Positions 53,824 through 63,740 of a stretch of 64,000 bases of DNA are shown here, one piece after another. Position 1 is the stretch's first letter. The number at the start of each line of letters is the position of its first letter. The notes beneath the pieces were generated by a model. The model did not search any database. It was not told the origin of the DNA and saw only the letters and a program-made list of their open reading frames with translations. The DNA comes from Nisaea denitrificans DSM 18348 (GTDB lineage: Bacteria > Pseudomonadota > Alphaproteobacteria > Thalassobaculales > Thalassobaculaceae). The DNA lies in contig NZ_AUFM01000020.1 of NCBI RefSeq assembly GCF_000426505.1, positions 1 through 64,000 on the forward strand, given 5' to 3'. Both the position numbers and the translations under genes were made by a program.

Positions 53824-56492
53824 CGGAGACATCATCCGCGCCGGTCCGCACCACCTGTCCCTATTGCGGGGTCGGATGCGGTGTTCTTGCCGAAACAGCG
53901 GCGGACGGCGCGGTGCGGATCTCTGGGGACCCTGATCACCCGGCGAATTTCGGCCGGCTGTGCTCGAAAGGCAGCGCTCTCGCTGAGACGGTCGATCTGG
54001 AGGGCCGCCTGCTGCACCCGAAGATCGGCGGCAGGGAGAGTGGCTGGGACGACGCCCTCGATCTGGTGGCGTCCCGGTTTTCCGAGAGCATCGCCGCGCA
54101 TGGGCCGGACTCGGTGGCCTTCTATGTTTCGGGACAGCTCCTGACCGAGGATTATTACGTCGCTAACAAGTTGATGAAGGGCTTCATCGGCTCCGCCAAT
54201 ATCGACACGAATTCGCGGCTCTGCATGGCTTCGTCTGTCGCCGGTCACAAGCGGGCCTTCGGTGAGGATATCGTCCCCGGCACCTACGAGGATCTGGAAC
54301 AGGCAGATCTGCTGATCCTGGTCGGCTCCAACCTCGCCTGGTGCCATCCGGTGCTTTTCCAGCGTGTCGTGGCGGCGCGGGAGCGGCGGCCCGAGATGCG
54401 GATCGTGACCATCGATCCGCGCCGCACCGTGACGGCCGATGCTGCAGACAGTCACTTGCCGGTCGAGGCGGACGGCGATGCGGCCCTGTTTAACGGATTG
54501 CTGCGACACCTCTCCGAGACGGGGACGCTCGACCGCTCCTATATCGCGCAGCATACGGCGGGTTTTGACGAAGCCGTTGCCGCGGCGGCGGAATGGACGG
54601 TGGAGCGTGTCGCCGAAGCGACCGGCCTGTCCGAGGGAACGATCCAGGCTTTCTACGCGGCCTATGCCGGGACGGAGCGTGTCGTCACGGTCTATAGCCA
54701 GGGCGTGAACCAGTCCGCCTCCGGCACCGACAAGGTGAACGCGATCATCAATTGCCATCTGGCAACGGGCCGGGTCGGCCGTCCCGGAATGGGACCGTTT
54801 TCCGTCACCGGGCAGCCGAATGCGATGGGCGGACGGGAAGTCGGGGGCCTCGCGAACCAGCTTGCCGCCCATATGGATCTGGGCGATCCGGTGGCTCGCG
54901 ATGTCGTCGGCGGTTTTTGGAACAGTGATAGCCTGCCGCATGGTCAGGGTCTCAAGGCCGTCGATCTGTTCGACGCGGTGGCCGATGGCCGGATCAAGGC
55001 GCTCTGGATCATGGCGACGAACCCGGCCGACAGTCTGCCGAATGCCGATCTGGTGACAAAGGCGCTGGAGACTTGCCCGTTCGTGGTGGTCAGCGATGTG
55101 ATCGAAAAGACCGATACGACCCTGCATGCGGATGTGCTGCTTCCGGCGACGGCCTGGGGCGAAAAAGACGGCACCGTCACCAATTCGGAACGCCGGATCT
55201 CCCGACAAAGGGCTTTTCTTAATGCTCCGGGAGAAACAAAGGCCGACTGGTGGATTGTCTCCGAGATTGCACGCCGGATGGGGTTTGCCGAGGCTTTTCC
55301 CTTTCAGTCTCCGGCGGACATCTATCGGGAGCATGCCCGGCTTTCCGAGTACAGGAACGAAGGCGCACGGCTCTTCTCGCTAGCGGCCCATGCCAATATC
55401 GACGCGGCTGAATTTGACGAGATGGTACCGTTCCAGTGGCCGCTTGCGGGCGCGGAAAAGCGTCAGGGCGAGAAGCGGCTGTTTTCTACTGGCGGGTTTC
55501 CCACGGCGGATGGCCGGGCGAGACTCATACCGGTCACGCCGCCAGCCAAGCGGGCACGGGAGCCGGGCCTTTTCAGGCTGAATACTGGCCGGGTCCGCGA
55601 TCACTGGCACACCATGACGCGCACCGGAAAATCCGCCCGGCTGTCGCAGCATATCGCGGAGCCGTTTCTGGAAATTCACCCTCGCGACGCAGATGCGCTC
55701 GGGTTGGATGCGGCTGGGCTTGCCCGTGTCGAGTCCGGTTTTGGGACTGCAATACTCCGGGTTCTACGCTCCGAGCGGGTTGCGCCGGGGACGGTTTTTG
55801 CGCCGATGCACTGGACGGCCCAATTCTCAAATGCGGGCCGGATTGGTGCCGTGATCAAGCCGGATACAGACCCGGTATCTGGCCAACCCGCGCTGAAGGG
55901 AACATTCGCTCGGATTTCGTCCGTCATCCCAAAATGGTTCGGCTTCGCAGTCCTGAATGAGCGTCCACAGGACGTCCCGGGCAGCTACTGGGCGCTGGCG
56001 ACGGCGCCGGGCGGCTGGCGTCTGGAGTTGGCGGGCGACACCAATCCGGAGGATTGGCCGGCATATGCCCGTGCACTGTTCGGTATGGAGACGGGTCAGG
56101 AGATTCTTTCGTTCCTGGATGAAAGCAGCGGATATCACCGGTTCGCGGCATTCGAGAATGACAGGCTGATCGGCGCCTTGTTCGTCGGGCCGGAGCCCGT
56201 TGCCGCTTCCCGTAATTGGGCGGCCGGGCTTCTCGAAGCGGATTTCAGCCGGCCGCAGGACCGGCTTTTGACGCTCGCCGGACGGCCCGCTGCCGGTGAA
56301 GTCGAGGAAGGCTCGATCATCTGTTCCTGCTTCAGTGTCGGTATCAACCGGATCGCGGGTGCCGTTGCGGATGGACGGGCGGCGACTGTCGACGAGATTG
56401 GCGCCGTGCTTTCCGCCGGTAGCAATTGCGGTTCATGTCGTGGTGAAATCCAGAGGATTATCGATCATGCGAGACATCAGAAAACCGGTTGA
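53820..56492 (+). CDS. nasA: Assimilatory nitrate reductase, molybdopterin catalytic subunit with C-terminal [2Fe-2S] domain (NasA/NasC type)
   Basis: 890-aa cytoplasmic reductase of nitrate to nitrite. The N-terminal [4Fe-4S] site is TTCPYCGVGCGVLAE near 11-25 with the last cysteine in GRLCSKGSAL near 48. The bis-MGD domain follows (GVNQSASGTDKVNAIINCHL near 300; TNPADSLPNADLVTKAL near 400). A BFD-like domain ends the protein (IICSCFSVGINRI and SNCGSC). No separate NADH-dehydrogenase subunit is nearby, so a ferredoxin or flavodoxin donor, or NirB, may feed it (inference). It overlaps cysG by 26 bases. Confidence 0.94.
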   Translation: MTETSSAPVRTTCPYCGVGCGVLAETAADGAVRISGDPDHPANFGRLCSKGSALAETVDLEGRLLHPKIGGRESGWDDALDLVASRFSESIAAHGPDSVAFYVSGQLLTEDYYVANKLMKGFIGSANIDTNSRLCMASSVAGHKRAFGEDIVPGTYEDLEQADLLILVGSNLAWCHPVLFQRVVAARERRPEMRIVTIDPRRTVTADAADSHLPVEADGDAALFNGLLRHLSETGTLDRSYIAQHTAGFDEAVAAAAEWTVERVAEATGLSEGTIQAFYAAYAGTERVVTVYSQGVNQSASGTDKVNAIINCHLATGRVGRPGMGPFSVTGQPNAMGGREVGGLANQLAAHMDLGDPVARDVVGGFWNSDSLPHGQGLKAVDLFDAVADGRIKALWIMATNPADSLPNADLVTKALETCPFVVVSDVIEKTDTTLHADVLLPATAWGEKDGTVTNSERRISRQRAFLNAPGETKADWWIVSEIARRMGFAEAFPFQSPADIYREHARLSEYRNEGARLFSLAAHANIDAAEFDEMVPFQWPLAGAEKRQGEKRLFSTGGFPTADGRARLIPVTPPAKRAREPGLFRLNTGRVRDHWHTMTRTGKSARLSQHIAEPFLEIHPRDADALGLDAAGLARVESGFGTAILRVLRSERVAPGTVFAPMHWTAQFSNAGRIGAVIKPDTDPVSGQPALKGTFARISSVIPKWFGFAVLNERPQDVPGSYWALATAPGGWRLELAGDTNPEDWPAYARALFGMETGQEILSFLDESSGYHRFAAFENDRLIGALFVGPEPVAASRNWAAGLLEADFSRPQDRLLTLAGRPAAGEVEEGSIICSCFSVGINRIAGAVADGRAATVDEIGAVLSAGSNCGSCRGEIQRIIDHARHQKTG

Positions 56493-57954
56493 GCGTCGCC
56501 CGGTGCGGCTGGAACCTTTGTCGGTTTTGCCTGTCTTCTGCACACTTGAAGGCAAGCCCGTGCTGGTCGCAGGCGGCACGGAAGCGGCCGCCTGGAAAGC
56601 GGAGTTGCTGGCAGCTTCCGGCGCCATGGTCTCCGTCTTTGCCGAAGATGTCTCCGAAGAGATGCAGGATCTGCTGAGAGATGGTGCCGCTTCCGGCGAA
56701 ATCATGCGGATCGGGCGGGACTGGAGTGCTGCGGATCTCGACGGCATGGCTTTCGCCATCTGTGATGCCGGGTCCGATGAAGAAGCGGCTCGCTTTCACG
56801 CGGCGGCACGCGCCGCCGGTGTCATCGTCAATGTGATCGACAAGCCCGATTACTGTCAGGTCCAGTTCGGCTCCATCGTCAATCGCTCACCGGTGGTGGT
56901 CGGCATTTCGACCAGCGGTGCGGCACCGATCCTCGGCCAGGCGGTGCGCCGCCGGATCGAAACTGTTCTGCCGCGCGCGCTGACTGCGTGGGCCGCTCTT
57001 GCCGAACGTGTCCGCGACGAGGTGATGGCTCGGTGCACGCCGGGCGCCGGGCGCCGCGCGTTCTGGGAGCGGTTTGTCGATTTTGCATTTACCGGGGCGG
57101 AGCCGGACCGGATGTCCGGCAATGCCTCCGGGTTCATCTCCCGCCTGATCGGTGCCGATAAAGAGGCACGTCAGGGCAAGGTCACACTGGTCGGCGCCGG
57201 ACCCGGCGCGGCGGATCTGATGACCGTCAAGGCTGTCCGTGTCCTGCAATCGGCGGACGTCATCCTGTTCGACGATCTGGTGTCGGACGAGGTGCTTGAG
57301 CTGGCCCGGCGCGAGGCCAAGCGCATGTTGGTAGGCAAGCGTGGTGGACGCGATTCCTGCCGCCAGGAAGACATCAACGCGCTGATGGTGAAGCTGGCGG
57401 GGCAGGGCAAGCACGTAGTGCGTTTGAAGTCCGGCGATCCGATGGTTTTTGGGCGCGCGGGCGAGGAAATCGCGGAGCTGGAGGATGCCGGCATCCCGGT
57501 GACGGTTGTGCCGGGCGTGACTGCTGGCGTGGCCATGGCCTCGGCGTTCGCCACGTCGCTGACACATCGTGACCGGGCGCAATCGGTTCGCTTTGTCACC
57601 GGTCACTCGCGGGATGGCGGTCTGCCGGAAACGCTTGACTGGAAAGGTCTCGCCGACCCCGCGACGACGACGCTGTTTTACATGGGGGGGCGCATGGGCG
57701 GACGAATCTCTTCCCGTCTCCTCGACGCTGGCCTGCCGGGGGAGACGCCGGTCGCTGTGGCGCGGGATATCAGCCGGTCTGGGGAGCGTTTCTGGTTCGG
57801 TACCCTGTCGGCGCTTGGTGACGGGATAGACGAGATCGGATTTGACCGGCCGGTGCTGATCGGTGTGGGAGCCGTCTTTGCCGATGCAGCAGCGCGCGCC
57901 GCCGTGGTCAGAGAGAGCGGTGGAGAGCGTGGGCCCGTTAGGATTTCAGCCTGA
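56467..57954 (+). CDS. cysG: Sirohaem synthase (CysG), bifunctional
   Basis: 495-aa enzyme that makes the sirohaem used by NirB. Residues about 20-230 form the precorrin-2 dehydrogenase/ferrochelatase (VLVAGGTEAAAWKAELL; ISTSGAAPILGQAVRR). Residues about 240-480 form uroporphyrinogen-III methyltransferase (VTLVGAGPGAADLMTVKAV; RLKSGDPMVFGRAGEE; VVPGVTAGVAMASAF). The ATG at 56467 follows GAGGAT, inside the 3' end of nasA. It is the last gene of the nrtA operon. Confidence 0.94.
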   Translation: MRDIRKPVERRPVRLEPLSVLPVFCTLEGKPVLVAGGTEAAAWKAELLAASGAMVSVFAEDVSEEMQDLLRDGAASGEIMRIGRDWSAADLDGMAFAICDAGSDEEAARFHAAARAAGVIVNVIDKPDYCQVQFGSIVNRSPVVVGISTSGAAPILGQAVRRRIETVLPRALTAWAALAERVRDEVMARCTPGAGRRAFWERFVDFAFTGAEPDRMSGNASGFISRLIGADKEARQGKVTLVGAGPGAADLMTVKAVRVLQSADVILFDDLVSDEVLELARREAKRMLVGKRGGRDSCRQEDINALMVKLAGQGKHVVRLKSGDPMVFGRAGEEIAELEDAGIPVTVVPGVTAGVAMASAFATSLTHRDRAQSVRFVTGHSRDGGLPETLDWKGLADPATTTLFYMGGRMGGRISSRLLDAGLPGETPVAVARDISRSGERFWFGTLSALGDGIDEIGFDRPVLIGVGAVFADAAARAAVVRESGGERGPVRISA

Positions 57955-57974
57955 TTTCTACCGGCTAGGTCTGC

Positions 57975-58589
57975 TTAAGGATCGTTGCCGTCAAACGGTG
58001 TGATCGGGCAGTCCGGCGCTATCGTGCTGAACGTTTCGTCTAGATCTATCCTGATGTGTGCCGACAGCACCTGGTCTAATCCGCCTCCGTCTGCCGATAG
58101 CGGAAGGTCCAGACCGAGGACCTTGATATGATCGCGCCCGTGTTGCGTGAGAAGCCCCCCGGCGATGCCGATAAAGGGCTCCTTTGACATGACCTCGAAA
58201 TAGCGCCGTTCAGTCTCCCAGCTCTCGGGGCTTTCCGACTGTTTTCCGAGAGTCTCCCCGGTGTAATCGACACCCCACCAATCGGCGAGCGTGGTGCCCC
58301 AGAGCGTGAAACGGATGTCTATCGGATCACGCTCGATCTTGGCGATGAATATCCGGCCGAGCCAAGCCTCGAAATCATTGATTTCGAATGCCTTGCGCGG
58401 CGGCAAGCCGCCTCCGTCCGGTCGCCGCTGTTGCCAGGTTTCAACCAGATTGGCGAATGGCCCGAAACTCTGGGAGCGCGCATCGAGAGGGCAACACCCG
58501 TAAGACCAGCCGGACGCAAGCGCGGGTACCTGAGGCCATTTGCCGAGCGGCGATGTTGCTCTAAATTGGGAGTTGCCTTGAGGTATCAA
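57975..58589 (-). CDS. PAS-domain protein (PAS_5-like)
   Basis: 204 aa as drawn. The region from about 60 resembles the PAS_5 family common in Rhodospirillales: LPPRKAFEINDFEAWLGRIF, then DIRFTLWGTTLADWWGVDYT. It is probably a small-molecule sensor or a partner of a kinase; no output domain is present. The start is uncertain: the only upstream choice is a TTG at 58589 without a clear ribosome site, and residues 1-45 may not be translated. Confidence 0.7.
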   Translation of the reverse strand: MIPQGNSQFRATSPLGKWPQVPALASGWSYGCCPLDARSQSFGPFANLVETWQQRRPDGGGLPPRKAFEINDFEAWLGRIFIAKIERDPIDIRFTLWGTTLADWWGVDYTGETLGKQSESPESWETERRYFEVMSKEPFIGIAGGLLTQHGRDHIKVLGLDLPLSADGGGLDQVLSAHIRIDLDETFSTIAPDCPITPFDGNDP

Positions 58590-58928
58590 AGGTTATCCTT
58601 GTGGTCGGCCCTGTTGCCTGTCTGACGAGATAGTTCCCAAATCCTACCAGACAATGAACTTTAGTCAGAAAACAGCCCCCCGTCAGCAGCTTGATTTTCC
58701 GAACTGCGGAGTAAGCTCCCGTTATGAGTCTCCACGCTGCGTTTCCAGGCAAGATGAGGCGCTGATGAGTGCATCGGAAGACGGGATTTATGATGCAGCC
58801 TGCTCGACCCTCTACCGGCACGGCTCGGCCGGCGGATGTAAGGCGATCTGGAGCCATCGCAAGAGGGTTGAGCACGGGATCTGATCCGGTCTGTAGTAGC
58901 GTCAGGCTTTATGGGGACAATTCTGACT
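58590..58928. other. 339-bp intergenic region without a recognisable gene
   Basis: Divergent region between the PAS-domain gene and the esterase gene. It has short open frames on both strands with no protein-like composition, lower GC than the neighbours and no strong hairpin or palindrome that I can see. It should contain the promoters of both flanking genes. Confidence 0.5.
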
Positions 58929-59864
58929 ATGAATTATCGCGCCTACCTGGATGCGGAAGTTCTCGGATTTATTGACCGGATGAACGGGTTCTATCCACCG
59001 GAATCCCTGAATCTTCCGATGGCGGAGAACCGCAGGATCTATGACCATATGTCCGAGGTTTTCCGGGAGGCGTCGCCGGAGAATGTAACGTCGCGGACCT
59101 TTTCGCTTGAAGGCCCTGATGGAGCGCTGCCGGTCCGGCTTTATCGGCGGGAGGAGCCGGATAACCGTGCGGCCATTCTCTATTTCCATGGCGGCGGCTT
59201 CGTTCTGGGCGGCCTGGAAAGTCACGACGATATCTGCGCCGAAACCTGCGCCCGTACAGGGTTTCAGGTGCTTGCGGTGGATTATCGGCTTGCCCCCGAG
59301 CACGCGCATCCGGCGGCATTCGAAGATGCCTGCATTGCTTTCGAATGGATAAGCAGGACCATCGGCAAGCCGGTCATGCTGATGGGAGAGTCCGCTGGCG
59401 GCAATCTGGCCGCCTGCCTCGCGCATCATGCTCGCAGCTTGCCGCGCCCGCCGATTGGACAGGTGCTTGTCTATCCTTCTCTGTGCGGTCCCGGAAATGG
59501 CGGCAGTCGTGTCACGCACGCCCATGCGCCATTGTTGGCGGAGGCGGATCTCGATGTCTATCTCCGGCTGCGCACCAACGACAACCCGGACTATTCCGAC
59601 CCGCGGCTCATTCCCTACGCCGATCCGGACTTTTTGGGCCTGCCGCCGACAATTGTCTTCACGGCGGAATGCGATCCCCTGTCGTCGGACGGCGATCTCT
59701 ATTGTGCCCGAATTCGGGATGAGGGCGGGCAAGCCGAGTGGGTCGAGGAAAAGGGCCTCGTCCATGGATACTTTCGCGGACGCACGCAATCTGCACGGTC
59801 CCGCGCCTCTTTCGGGCGGGTGATGGCAGCGATCGTTGGAATGCTGCCAGAAATCTCAGCCTGA
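58929..59864 (+). CDS. Alpha/beta hydrolase, hormone-sensitive-lipase family esterase
   Basis: 311-aa carboxylesterase-type enzyme. The oxyanion-hole motif is ILYFHGGGFVLGG near 82, the nucleophile is GESAGG near 155, and the acid and base are in ECDPLSSDG near 250 and VHGYFRG near 278. Two starts are possible (58911 and 58929); the second lies at MNYRAYLDAEVLGF, where family alignments usually begin. It precedes a Liv-type ABC operon. The substrate is unknown. Confidence 0.88.
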   Translation: MNYRAYLDAEVLGFIDRMNGFYPPESLNLPMAENRRIYDHMSEVFREASPENVTSRTFSLEGPDGALPVRLYRREEPDNRAAILYFHGGGFVLGGLESHDDICAETCARTGFQVLAVDYRLAPEHAHPAAFEDACIAFEWISRTIGKPVMLMGESAGGNLAACLAHHARSLPRPPIGQVLVYPSLCGPGNGGSRVTHAHAPLLAEADLDVYLRLRTNDNPDYSDPRLIPYADPDFLGLPPTIVFTAECDPLSSDGDLYCARIRDEGGQAEWVEEKGLVHGYFRGRTQSARSRASFGRVMAAIVGMLPEISA

Positions 59865-59984
59865 AGTGTGTGGCTTGGCGGGATAGCAGATTCGATCAAG
59901 AGTGAATCGCTTGGCATTGCCGGGCGTCCGGGGATTTGTATAGTGTTCAGAATCACGAAACGAAACCTTATAGAGGAAGCGACC

Positions 59985-61172
59985 ATGAAACGATTTCTAC
60001 CGTTGTTGTGTGCGGCGGTAATGTCGACGACAGCTGCTCATGCGCAAGACGCCGTCAAAATCGGAATGCTGCAGGGCTTTACGGGCCCGACGGAATCACT
60101 GGTCAAGCCGATGGCGCTTGGTGGTGAAATGGCCATCCAGGAAGTGTCCGACAGTGGCGCATTCCTCGGCGGTAAGAAGGTTGTGTCCGTCCGTGGCGAC
60201 AGCACTTGCGTCGATGCGGCTGCAGCGACGGCCGCTGCCGACCGCCTGATCACGTCAGAGGGGGTTGCCGGTATCGTCGGCGCGACCTGTTCCGGCGCGA
60301 CCACTGCGGTTCTCAACAATGTCGCCCGCCCGAACGGCATGGTGATGATTTCCCCGTCGGCCACGTCGCCGGCTCTGAGCACCATTGAGGATGATGGTCT
60401 CTTTTTCCGCACCGCTCCGTCCGACGCCCGTCAGGGCCAGATCATCGGCACTGTACTTGTCGCGCAGGGCATCAAGTCCGCCGCTCTGACCTACACCAAC
60501 AACGATTACGGCAAGGGCCTGGCTGACTCGATCCAGTCCGCTTTCGAAGCCAAGGGCGGCAAGATCACCGCCGTTGCGGCGCATGAAGACGGCAAAGCCG
60601 ATTACTCCGCTGAAGTCGCAACGCTCGCGGCCGCTGGCGGCGATATCCTGATCGTTGCCGGTTATCTCGACCAGGGCGGCAAGGGCATGATCCAGGCTGC
60701 GCTCGATACCGGTGCGTTCGATCGCTTCGTTCTGCCTGATGGCATGGTCGGCGAAGCGCTGACCGATCATTTCGGCGCCGACCTCGATGGTTCCATCGGC
60801 ACCAATCCGGGCACCGACAGCCCGGGCGCGGCGCTGCTGGCAAAGCTGGCCGAGGGCAAGGGCTTCAAGGGCGACGACCCGTATGTTCCGGAAGCTTATG
60901 ACGCGTCTGCCATTCTTCTGCTGGCCATGCAATCCGCAGGCAGCACCGATCCGGCAGCCTACAAGAGCCATATCGAGAAGGTGTCGAATGCTCCCGGCGA
61001 GAAGATCTTCCCGGGTGAACTCGCGAAAGCACTCAAGATTCTTGCCGATGGCGGCGACATCGACTATGTCGGCGGCACCGCGCTTGAGTTGATCGCGCCG
61101 GGCGAGTCCGCGGGCAGCTTCCGCGAGACCACGGTTGCTGACGGTAAATGGAAAACCGTCGGTTATCACTGA
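59985..61172 (+). CDS. ABC transporter substrate-binding protein, Liv type
   Basis: 395-aa periplasmic receptor. The signal peptide is about 1-20 (MKRFLPLLCAAVMSTTAAHA). The mature start DAVKIGMLQGFTGPTESLVK is typical of peripla_BP_6 proteins, with VAGIVGATCSGATTAVLNNV near 95 as the ligand-loop region. AGAGGAAG precedes the ATG. It heads the order SBP-livG-livF-livH-livM. A 13-bp hairpin follows 25 bases after the stop. Amino acids or amides are possible ligands. Confidence 0.9.
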   Translation: MKRFLPLLCAAVMSTTAAHAQDAVKIGMLQGFTGPTESLVKPMALGGEMAIQEVSDSGAFLGGKKVVSVRGDSTCVDAAAATAAADRLITSEGVAGIVGATCSGATTAVLNNVARPNGMVMISPSATSPALSTIEDDGLFFRTAPSDARQGQIIGTVLVAQGIKSAALTYTNNDYGKGLADSIQSAFEAKGGKITAVAAHEDGKADYSAEVATLAAAGGDILIVAGYLDQGGKGMIQAALDTGAFDRFVLPDGMVGEALTDHFGADLDGSIGTNPGTDSPGAALLAKLAEGKGFKGDDPYVPEAYDASAILLLAMQSAGSTDPAAYKSHIEKVSNAPGEKIFPGELAKALKILADGGDIDYVGGTALELIAPGESAGSFRETTVADGKWKTVGYH

Positions 61173-61196
61173 TCGGTCAGGCAGAGACTTTATTGG

Positions 61197-61226
61197 GAAA
61201 CGGTCGGGCGTCAGCCTGACCGTTTC
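61197..61226 (+). other. Intergenic hairpin after the Liv-type binding-protein gene
   Basis: GAAACGGTCGGGC (61197-61209) pairs with GCCTGACCGTTTC (61214-61226), 13 bp with one G-T pair, around a GTCA loop. It is followed by GCCTATATGG with no T-tract and lies before livG. Confidence 0.75.
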
Positions 61227-61244
61227 GCCTATATGGACTGAAAA

Positions 61245-62027
61245 ATGATCCGAGTTGAAAACGTCACCAAGCGATTTGGTGGCATCCACGCCGTCAACGG
61301 CGTGTCGCTGGAAATCCAGCAAGGCTCCATCACCGGGCTCATCGGCCCGAACGGGGCGGGGAAGACGACGCTCTTCAACATCATCGCCGGCGCTTTTCCG
61401 CCGACATCGGGGAAGATTTATCTCGATGGTGAGGATGTGACCGAACTGGAGCCGCACGAGCTGTTCCACAAGGGACTGCTGCGTACCTTCCAGATCGCTC
61501 ACGAGTTTTCCAGCTTGACGGTGCTGGAGAACCTGATGGTGGTCCCGGGCGACCAGTCCGGTGAGGATTTGCGGCATGCCTGGTTCAATTTCGCCGCGGT
61601 GCGCGAGACCGAGCAAAAGGTCCGCGAACGCGCCCGCGACGTAATCGAATTCCTGGAAATCCAGCATCTTGAGAATGAGCTCGCCGGTAATCTTTCCGGG
61701 GGACAAAAGAAGCTGCTCGAACTCGGCCGAACCATGATGGTCGATGCCAAGATCGTTTTTCTCGACGAGGTCGGCGCCGGCGTGAACCGGACGCTGCTAC
61801 AGACCATCGCGCGCTCGATCCAGCGCCTGAACAAGGAGCGCGGCTACACTTTCTGCCTGATCGAGCATGACATGGATTTCATCGCCCGGCTTTGCGATCC
61901 GGTCATCGTCATGGCCGAGGGCAAGCTGCTGACGCAAGGCACCGTCGATCAGGTAATGAACAACGAAGAGGTCATCGAGGCCTATCTCGGGACCGGCCGC
62001 AAACACAAGCGGGTGTCGGAACAATGA
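61245..62027 (+). CDS. ABC transporter ATP-binding protein, LivG type
   Basis: 260-aa ATPase. Walker A is GPNGAGKTT near 34, the signature is LSGGQKKLLELGRTM near 143 and Walker B is IVFLDEVGAGVN, where EV replaces the usual EP; the H-loop is LIEHDMDFI. It overlaps livF by four bases (ATGA). Confidence 0.92.
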   Translation: MIRVENVTKRFGGIHAVNGVSLEIQQGSITGLIGPNGAGKTTLFNIIAGAFPPTSGKIYLDGEDVTELEPHELFHKGLLRTFQIAHEFSSLTVLENLMVVPGDQSGEDLRHAWFNFAAVRETEQKVRERARDVIEFLEIQHLENELAGNLSGGQKKLLELGRTMMVDAKIVFLDEVGAGVNRTLLQTIARSIQRLNKERGYTFCLIEHDMDFIARLCDPVIVMAEGKLLTQGTVDQVMNNEEVIEAYLGTGRKHKRVSEQ

Positions 62028-62728
62028 GTTTTCTTTCCGCGACCGGCATGACCGGCGGCTATGGCGGGGCCGATATCCTGACAGACTGTGAATTGCGCGT
62101 CGAACGCGGCGAAGTCGCCGTCGTTGTCGGGCCGAACGGGGCCGGCAAGTCGACGGCGATGAAGGCGGTGTTCGGCATGCTCACCCTGCGCGAGGGCAGC
62201 GTTGTCTTCGACGGGGAGGACATTACCTCCATGGCGCCGCAGGAACGGGTGCGTCACGGCATGGGGGTCGTGCCGCAAAACCGGAACGTCTTCGTCTCGC
62301 TTACCGTCGAGGAAAACCTCGAGATGGGCGCCTTCATTCGTGATGACGACATCTCGGAGTCGAAGGAGCAGGTCTTCTCCCTGTTCCCGATCCTGGCCGA
62401 GAAGCGCAACCAGCCGGCGGGCGAGTTGTCCGGCGGGCAGCGCCAGCAGGTCGCGGTCGGCCGCGCCCTGATGACCAAACCCAAATTGCTGATGCTGGAT
62501 GAGCCGACGGCCGGTGTCTCGCCGATCGTGATGGACGAGCTGTTCGACAAGATCGTCGAGATCGCGCGCACAGGTATCGCCATTCTGATGGTTGAGCAGA
62601 ACGCACGCCAGGCGCTGGAGATAGCCGATCACGGCTTTGTTCTCGTGCAGGGTACCAACCGCTTCACCGATACCGGCGAGGCCCTTCTGGCGAACGAGGA
62701 AGTTCGCCGTTCTTTCCTCGGGGGCTGA
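62024..62728 (+). CDS. ABC transporter ATP-binding protein, LivF type
   Basis: 234-aa ATPase. Walker A is GPNGAGKST near 35, the signature is LSGGQRQQVAVGRAL near 130, Walker B is LLMLDEPTAGVSP and LMVEQNARQAL ends the core. The start in the ATGA overlap with livG is preferred over longer frames that run back into livG. Confidence 0.93.
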   Translation: MSFLSATGMTGGYGGADILTDCELRVERGEVAVVVGPNGAGKSTAMKAVFGMLTLREGSVVFDGEDITSMAPQERVRHGMGVVPQNRNVFVSLTVEENLEMGAFIRDDDISESKEQVFSLFPILAEKRNQPAGELSGGQRQQVAVGRALMTKPKLLMLDEPTAGVSPIVMDELFDKIVEIARTGIAILMVEQNARQALEIADHGFVLVQGTNRFTDTGEALLANEEVRRSFLGG

Positions 62729-62729
62729 G

Positions 62730-63740
62730 ATGGATATCGCCAACGCATTCGCTCTGCTCAGCAATTTCGTCCTCGTCCCGGCGCTCGCCTATGGCGCCCA
62801 GCTCGCGCTCGGTGCGCTCGGGGTCACGATCATTTTCGGCATCCTGCGCTTCGCCAATTTTGCCCATGGCGAGATGATGTCCTTCGGCGCCATGGCGGCG
62901 ATCCTCGCTACCTGGTTCCTGCAATCGCAAGGGGTCAGCATTTCGCCATTGCCAACGGCGCTTCTGGCTTTGCCGATCGGCATTCTCGCCGCCATCGGCA
63001 TGGCCTGTCTGACGGATCGTTTCGTCTTCCGCTTCTACCGCCGCAAGCGGTCAAACCCGATCGTTTTTGCCATCGTGTCGGTGGGCGTCATGTTCGTGAT
63101 GGCGGGGCTGATCCGTATCATCATCGGCCCGGACGACCAGAGTTTCGCGGACGGCGCCAGATTCCTGGTCACCGTCCGGGAATTCAAGGCGGCCACCGGC
63201 CTTGATCAGGGCATCGCCATCAAGCAAAGCCAGGTGATCACCGTGGTGGTCGCGCTGATCGTCGTCGCCTTCCTGTTCTGGTTCCTGCAAAGGACGCGCT
63301 GGGGCAAGGCCATGCGGGCATATTCCGATGATGAGGATCTGGCGCTGCTCTCCGGTATCGATCCGGAGAAGGTGGTTCTGATTGCCTGGATTATCGCGGC
63401 CGCCCTAGCGGCTATTGCCGGCACGCTCTACGGTCTCGACAAAACCTACAAGCCTTTCATCTTCCTGCAGATCCTGCTGCCGATTTTCGCCGCGACCATT
63501 CTGGGCGGTATCGGCCAGCCGGTGGGGGCCGTGCTTGGCGGCTTCATCATCGCTTTCTCGGAAGTGATGGTGACCTATGCGTTCAAGCGCTTCCTGGCCT
63601 ATCTCGGCCCGGACGGCTGGGTGCCTGACGGGCTCGTCCAGCTGCTTTCCACCGATTACAAATTCGCGGTGTCTTTCGTCATCCTGGTGGCTGTTCTTCT
63701 GGTCAGACCGACGGGCATCATTCGAGGAAAAGTCATATGA
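62730..63740 (+). CDS. ABC transporter permease, LivH type
   Basis: 336-aa permease, with LALGALGVTIIFGILRFANF near 25-45 then AHGEMMSFGAMAA, and ILGGIGQPVGAVLGGFIIAF near 255. It begins two bases after the livF stop and overlaps livM by four bases. Confidence 0.92.
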   Translation: MDIANAFALLSNFVLVPALAYGAQLALGALGVTIIFGILRFANFAHGEMMSFGAMAAILATWFLQSQGVSISPLPTALLALPIGILAAIGMACLTDRFVFRFYRRKRSNPIVFAIVSVGVMFVMAGLIRIIIGPDDQSFADGARFLVTVREFKAATGLDQGIAIKQSQVITVVVALIVVAFLFWFLQRTRWGKAMRAYSDDEDLALLSGIDPEKVVLIAWIIAAALAAIAGTLYGLDKTYKPFIFLQILLPIFAATILGGIGQPVGAVLGGFIIAFSEVMVTYAFKRFLAYLGPDGWVPDGLVQLLSTDYKFAVSFVILVAVLLVRPTGIIRGKVI

